Source: a virus | Virus record (IMG/VR): IMGVR_UViG_3300025326_000209 | Location: 1-23,035 of that record | Reading direction: 5' to 3' (one strand) | Length of the DNA: 23,035 nt | Shown: positions 20,770 to 23,035 of the stretch, piece by piece | Layout of the letters: the number at the start of each line of letters is the position of its first letter | Position numbering within the stretch: the first letter of the stretch is position 1 | The notes under the pieces: model-generated | Seen by the model: the letters and a program-made list of their open reading frames with translations, nothing else | Database searches by the model: none | Told to the model about the DNA's origin: nothing | Translations under genes and position numbers: made by a program

Positions 20770-20925
20770 ATGGACATTACATTATGGATACTCACTGTTT
20801 TTATCTCCGCCAGCGGCGGATGTTTTCTCCGTCTCCTTTGGGCCGGCGCAAAAACATTGGAGCGAGAAGCCGATGCCTATGCGAGAGGTTGGGAGACAAA
20901 CAAAAATAAAAAGGGGGATATATGA
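20770..20925 (+). CDS. Small membrane protein
   Basis: This 51-residue protein starts after AAGGAGGCAGC. One hydrophobic segment (about 3-28, ITLWILTVFISASGGCFLRL) is followed by a charged helix (KTLEREADAYARGWETNKNK). Its stop overlaps the next start (ATGA), so it is co-made with the membrane-anchored transglycosylase-like protein. It could be a small holin, inhibitor or membrane partner of that protein; no family is recognised. Confidence 0.65.
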   Translation: MDITLWILTVFISASGGCFLRLLWAGAKTLEREADAYARGWETNKNKKGDI

Positions 20926-21353
20926 ATAAAATCTTTATATCTTTTCTGATTTTTTTATTTGGCATTATGGCCGGCTACGCCTGGCAAAATTATCATAATC
21001 ACTTAACGCTTATCAATCTAAAACGAGAAATCCATGAAAATAAATTATTAGTTGATTCTTTACAGAAATCAATCCAACATCTTGAAGAGGAATTAAAATA
21101 TGAGGAAATCGTTCAAAAGATTATTGCCTGCGAATCCTCACATAGATACGATGTTTGGGGCGATGGTGGTCTCAGTTTTGGGCCGGCGCAATTTCAATAT
21201 AAAACTTTTCAATGGATGAAACAACAAGCAGGGAAGCCATACCTGCGATGGAAAAACCCAAAGCACCAAATATACCTGCTGAAATGGGCGCTTAAAAACG
21301 GCCATGAAAAACATTGGCTGAACTGTTATCGCAAGGTATACGCTAATGGCTGA
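20922..21353 (+). CDS. Membrane-anchored lytic transglycosylase-like protein
   Basis: The protein has 143 residues. It has an N-terminal signal anchor (about 3-20, KIFISFLIFLFGIMAGYAW), a coiled-coil stalk (30-60) and a compact C-terminal domain with IIACESSHRYDVWGDGGLSF and GPAQFQ (67-92). Glu71 is in the place of the SLT catalytic glutamate, and GDGGLSFGPAQF matches the conserved G-x-x-Q-F segment of small transglycosylase-like domains. It would act in the periplasm on peptidoglycan. It is away from the M15 endolysin cassette, so it may serve DNA entry, superinfection control or lysis. The family fit is by motif only. Confidence 0.7.
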   Translation: MNKIFISFLIFLFGIMAGYAWQNYHNHLTLINLKREIHENKLLVDSLQKSIQHLEEELKYEEIVQKIIACESSHRYDVWGDGGLSFGPAQFQYKTFQWMKQQAGKPYLRWKNPKHQIYLLKWALKNGHEKHWLNCYRKVYANG

Positions 21354-21405
21354 ATGTTACTACGGCTGCGGCGAGAATGCAGGCTACACTTGTTAAGGTT
21401 TTGAT

Positions 21406-21711
21406 ATGAAGATAGATTTATGCGTAGAGCTGCACTCCCGATACTGTGTCTGTAGCGGCACAGGATGGCTCAGTAGATTGTTGCGTGCAGCGCAGAAATG
21501 CCAAGGCGACTGCATAATTATAACTTATGGAGACTGGCTTGCTATGGGCAAGCCCGCCACAACAGAAGCCCTATTGCAAAATCTTGAAGAAGGAAAATCA
21601 AACAAACATGTTGAGTTTATCAATACGCTGTGCGTGGCAATTGAAAAAGAGCTTACACCGCCACCTCGCCCCGCACCCCACATAGGTGAGGAACAGGACA
21701 AGGAAAGATAA
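21406..21711 (+). CDS. Small Cys-containing early protein, unknown
   Basis: This 101-residue protein has several Cys in its first 37 residues (LCVELHSRYCVCSGTGWLSR, then KCQGDC), possibly a metal site. A helical middle (TTEALLQNLEEGKSNKHVEF) and a Pro-rich end (PPPRPAPH) follow. The SD is TTAAGG about 10 bases before ATG. It lies just before the ligase gene (1-base gap), so coupling is likely. I do not recognise a family. Confidence 0.58.
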   Translation: MKIDLCVELHSRYCVCSGTGWLSRLLRAAQKCQGDCIIITYGDWLAMGKPATTEALLQNLEEGKSNKHVEFINTLCVAIEKELTPPPRPAPHIGEEQDKER

Positions 21712-21712
21712 T

Positions 21713-22234
21713 ATGGTAACAGAAAAAGATATGACTTTAGGGTTAGACTGGGATGGTTGCGAAACGACGGGATGGTTTATCTCGGAGAAATTCAATGGCT
21801 GTCGTGCATACTGGGATGGGAAAACGCTTTGGACACGCAACGGAAAGACCATTAAGGCGCCGGAATGGTTTACCCGCAGCTTGCCGCAAGACAAGCACCT
21901 TGACGGAGAAATTTATGCCGGATACGGCACGTTTGAAGAGGCGCGGTTGGCCACGCAGTATGGAAAATTCACCAAGAACATCAGATTTATGGTTTTTGAT
22001 TGCCCCACCGCAGCGGGAACATGGGATAAGCGCATAGCACATGCGCCTACAACACCGACCTCATATCCGGTATCGTATCGGCTATGTGTAAATAGAGTTG
22101 ATATGCTCGCAGAATTGGCTACCGTGCAGGCAAGGGGCGGAGAGGGATTGGTCATTCGCAGGATGGATGCGCCATTTTACGAAAAGGGAAGGACGAAAAA
22201 TTTATTGAAAGTGAAGGCGGCATTATCATTATAG
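21713..22234 (+). CDS. Minimal ATP-dependent DNA ligase, LigE-like, without OB domain
   Basis: The protein has 173 residues and contains most of a nucleotidyltransferase fold: motif I ISEKFNGCRAYWDG (Lys26 as AMP-binding nucleophile), motif III-like region with LDGEIYAG (Glu67) and FMVFDCP (93-98), motif IV GGEGLVIRR (142-150) and motif V LLKVK (164-168). The wording W-x-SEKxxGxRAYWDG is close to LigE-type ligases. The usual Asp in K-x-D-G is Asn (KFNG), and the protein ends right after motif V, so the OB domain that LigE and other ligases need is missing. The start at 21713 follows AAGGAAAGATA. It could be a nick-sealing enzyme helped by another protein, or a degenerate one. Confidence 0.8.
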   Translation: MVTEKDMTLGLDWDGCETTGWFISEKFNGCRAYWDGKTLWTRNGKTIKAPEWFTRSLPQDKHLDGEIYAGYGTFEEARLATQYGKFTKNIRFMVFDCPTAAGTWDKRIAHAPTTPTSYPVSYRLCVNRVDMLAELATVQARGGEGLVIRRMDAPFYEKGRTKNLLKVKAALSL

Positions 22235-22249
22235 GTAATCAATACTAAT

Positions 22250-22990
22250 ATGAATATCACGATAAAAATGGATGGGTTGCAAGATACAATCAAAAAGCTG
22301 CAGGATATATCAGCGCATAAAGTGCCGAAGGTGGCAGCTATGGCATTAACCGCCACAGCAAAAGAATTTAAAAAAACAATCACCGACATGATGCCGCAAG
22401 TATTTGACAGACCAACGCCATATACACTCAAAAGCTTGTATCTATTGCCTGCCACACCATCAAATCTTACTGCCACGGTGTGGTTTAAATGGGGTAGTTT
22501 ATTTCAAACTCAACATTATTTAGCGCCACATGTCTATGGTGGCGGACGAGAATTTAAAAAAGCAGAGATATTATTGCAAAACCGCAGACTATTGCCACAA
22601 GGAATGTATATGACAGCGGGGGGCGGTGCGCGGCTGAATAAATATGGAAATATATCAGGCGGGCAGATGACGCAAATATTATCAGCAGTCAAAGCCTTTC
22701 CTGAAGTTGGCTACATGATGAACATAACAGCCCGCTCACGCAAGAGAAATAAAAATCCTCGTCAATATTTTGTTGGTAGACCTGGCGGCGGAAATAAACC
22801 ATTAGGTGTGTGGGAGCGATACGGTGCAGGACGGCGGCACGTAAGGCCGATATTGATGTTTGTCAAAAAGCCAAGCTATAAGAAGCGTTTGCCATTTTAT
22901 GAAACAGCGCAAAGTATGATGCAGCCAACATTCAGACGGGAATTTATCCGACTTGCTGATGAGACGATTCAATTCAACAAAAATAAATAA
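22250..22990 (+). CDS. Conserved phage protein, probable virion morphogenesis protein
   Basis: This 246-residue protein matches a conserved phage family by its VFDRPTPYTLKSLYLLPAT (50-68), the LPQGMYMTAGGGARLNKYGN stretch (114-133) with GGQMTQIL, and PILMFVKKPSYKKRLPFYE (200-218). Relatives sit near head-tail joining or minor tail genes in proteobacterial prophages and are mostly annotated as hypothetical or tail proteins. It is basic and helical at the start and has no membrane segment. A weak SD precedes the ATG. It may mark the beginning of the head/tail region beyond the window edge. Function is not established. Confidence 0.6.
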   Translation: MNITIKMDGLQDTIKKLQDISAHKVPKVAAMALTATAKEFKKTITDMMPQVFDRPTPYTLKSLYLLPATPSNLTATVWFKWGSLFQTQHYLAPHVYGGGREFKKAEILLQNRRLLPQGMYMTAGGGARLNKYGNISGGQMTQILSAVKAFPEVGYMMNITARSRKRNKNPRQYFVGRPGGGNKPLGVWERYGAGRRHVRPILMFVKKPSYKKRLPFYETAQSMMQPTFRREFIRLADETIQFNKNK

Positions 22991-22991
22991 T

Positions 22992-23009
22992 TCACGGGTC
23001 CTTCCGTGA
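22992..23009. other. Short hairpin after the last gene
   Basis: TCACGG (22992-22997) pairs with CCGTGA (23004-23009) around a six-base loop. No clear T-run follows (GGGTTTGTCTT), so this is not a confident terminator. The remaining bases to 23035 show no gene start that can be judged. Confidence 0.35.
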
Positions 23010-23035
23010 GGGTTTGTCTTACGGGTAATTAAACC

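Noticed and set aside
21347-21397. 16-codon Cys-rich frame MAECYYGCGENAGYTC
   Set aside because: It overlaps the end of the transglycosylase-like gene and has three Cys in a pattern seen in zinc proteins, but it is too short to support as a gene; it may be the remnant of one.

Overview
The window reads as one temperate, long-tailed (siphovirus-type) phage genome. It holds the tail, lysis and tail-fibre late genes, then an attachment site, then the lysogeny and early regions. The host cannot be named from sequence alone. The phage carries several families of short palindromic repeats (CCCGA...TCGGG with ATGAC ends, GGGACAGTCCC, CCTGCGGGAATGAC) that I associate with Nitrospirota, Desulfobacterota or Omnitrophota-like genomes, so a Gram-negative bacterium of that kind is my tentative guess. 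The lipoprotein signal and holin types also fit a Gram-negative host.

Layout. (1) 1-7081, plus strand: end of the tape measure gene, DUF2460, DUF2163, an NlpC/P60-like protein, a gpJ-like tail tip protein, a small protein, a tail fibre and its partner. (2) 7168-9140, plus: lysis cassette with an XhlA-like protein, a small protein with an H-box-like stretch, an M15-type endolysin, an exported protein of unknown role and a 3TM-type holin. (3) 9141-14024, plus: further virion proteins, including a 708-residue protein with 14 tandem repeats of about 22 residues. (4) 14024-14310: attachment site holding the 3' half of tRNA-Glu(TTC), a strong terminator, and clustered short repeats that look like integrase or excisionase arm sites. 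(5) 14300-17964, minus: two early or accessory genes under their own promoter/operator, then an operon of repressor, HsdR_N-type nuclease domain, lipoprotein and tyrosine integrase. (6) 17993-23035, mostly plus: a perfect-consensus sigma70 promoter drives many small regulatory and DNA-binding proteins, a DUF3310 protein, a membrane-anchored transglycosylase-like protein, a minimal DNA ligase and a probable virion protein.

The attachment site has phage genes on both sides and no 5' half of the tRNA. That is the arrangement of attP in a free (virion or circular) phage genome, as in lambda (tail - attP - int - cI - early genes), or of a tandem prophage junction; a single integrated copy would not look like this. 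Head and terminase genes are not seen and should lie outside the window.

The most unusual theme is repeated in-frame capture of palindromic repeat elements by phage genes: in the DUF3310 gene, an exported protein gene, the integrase gene and the end of a zinc-finger gene. Other points are a lysogeny operon that may carry a superinfection-exclusion module, and several small genes (18252-18404, 18388-18546 on the minus strand, 20163-20294, 20770-20925) that are easily missed.
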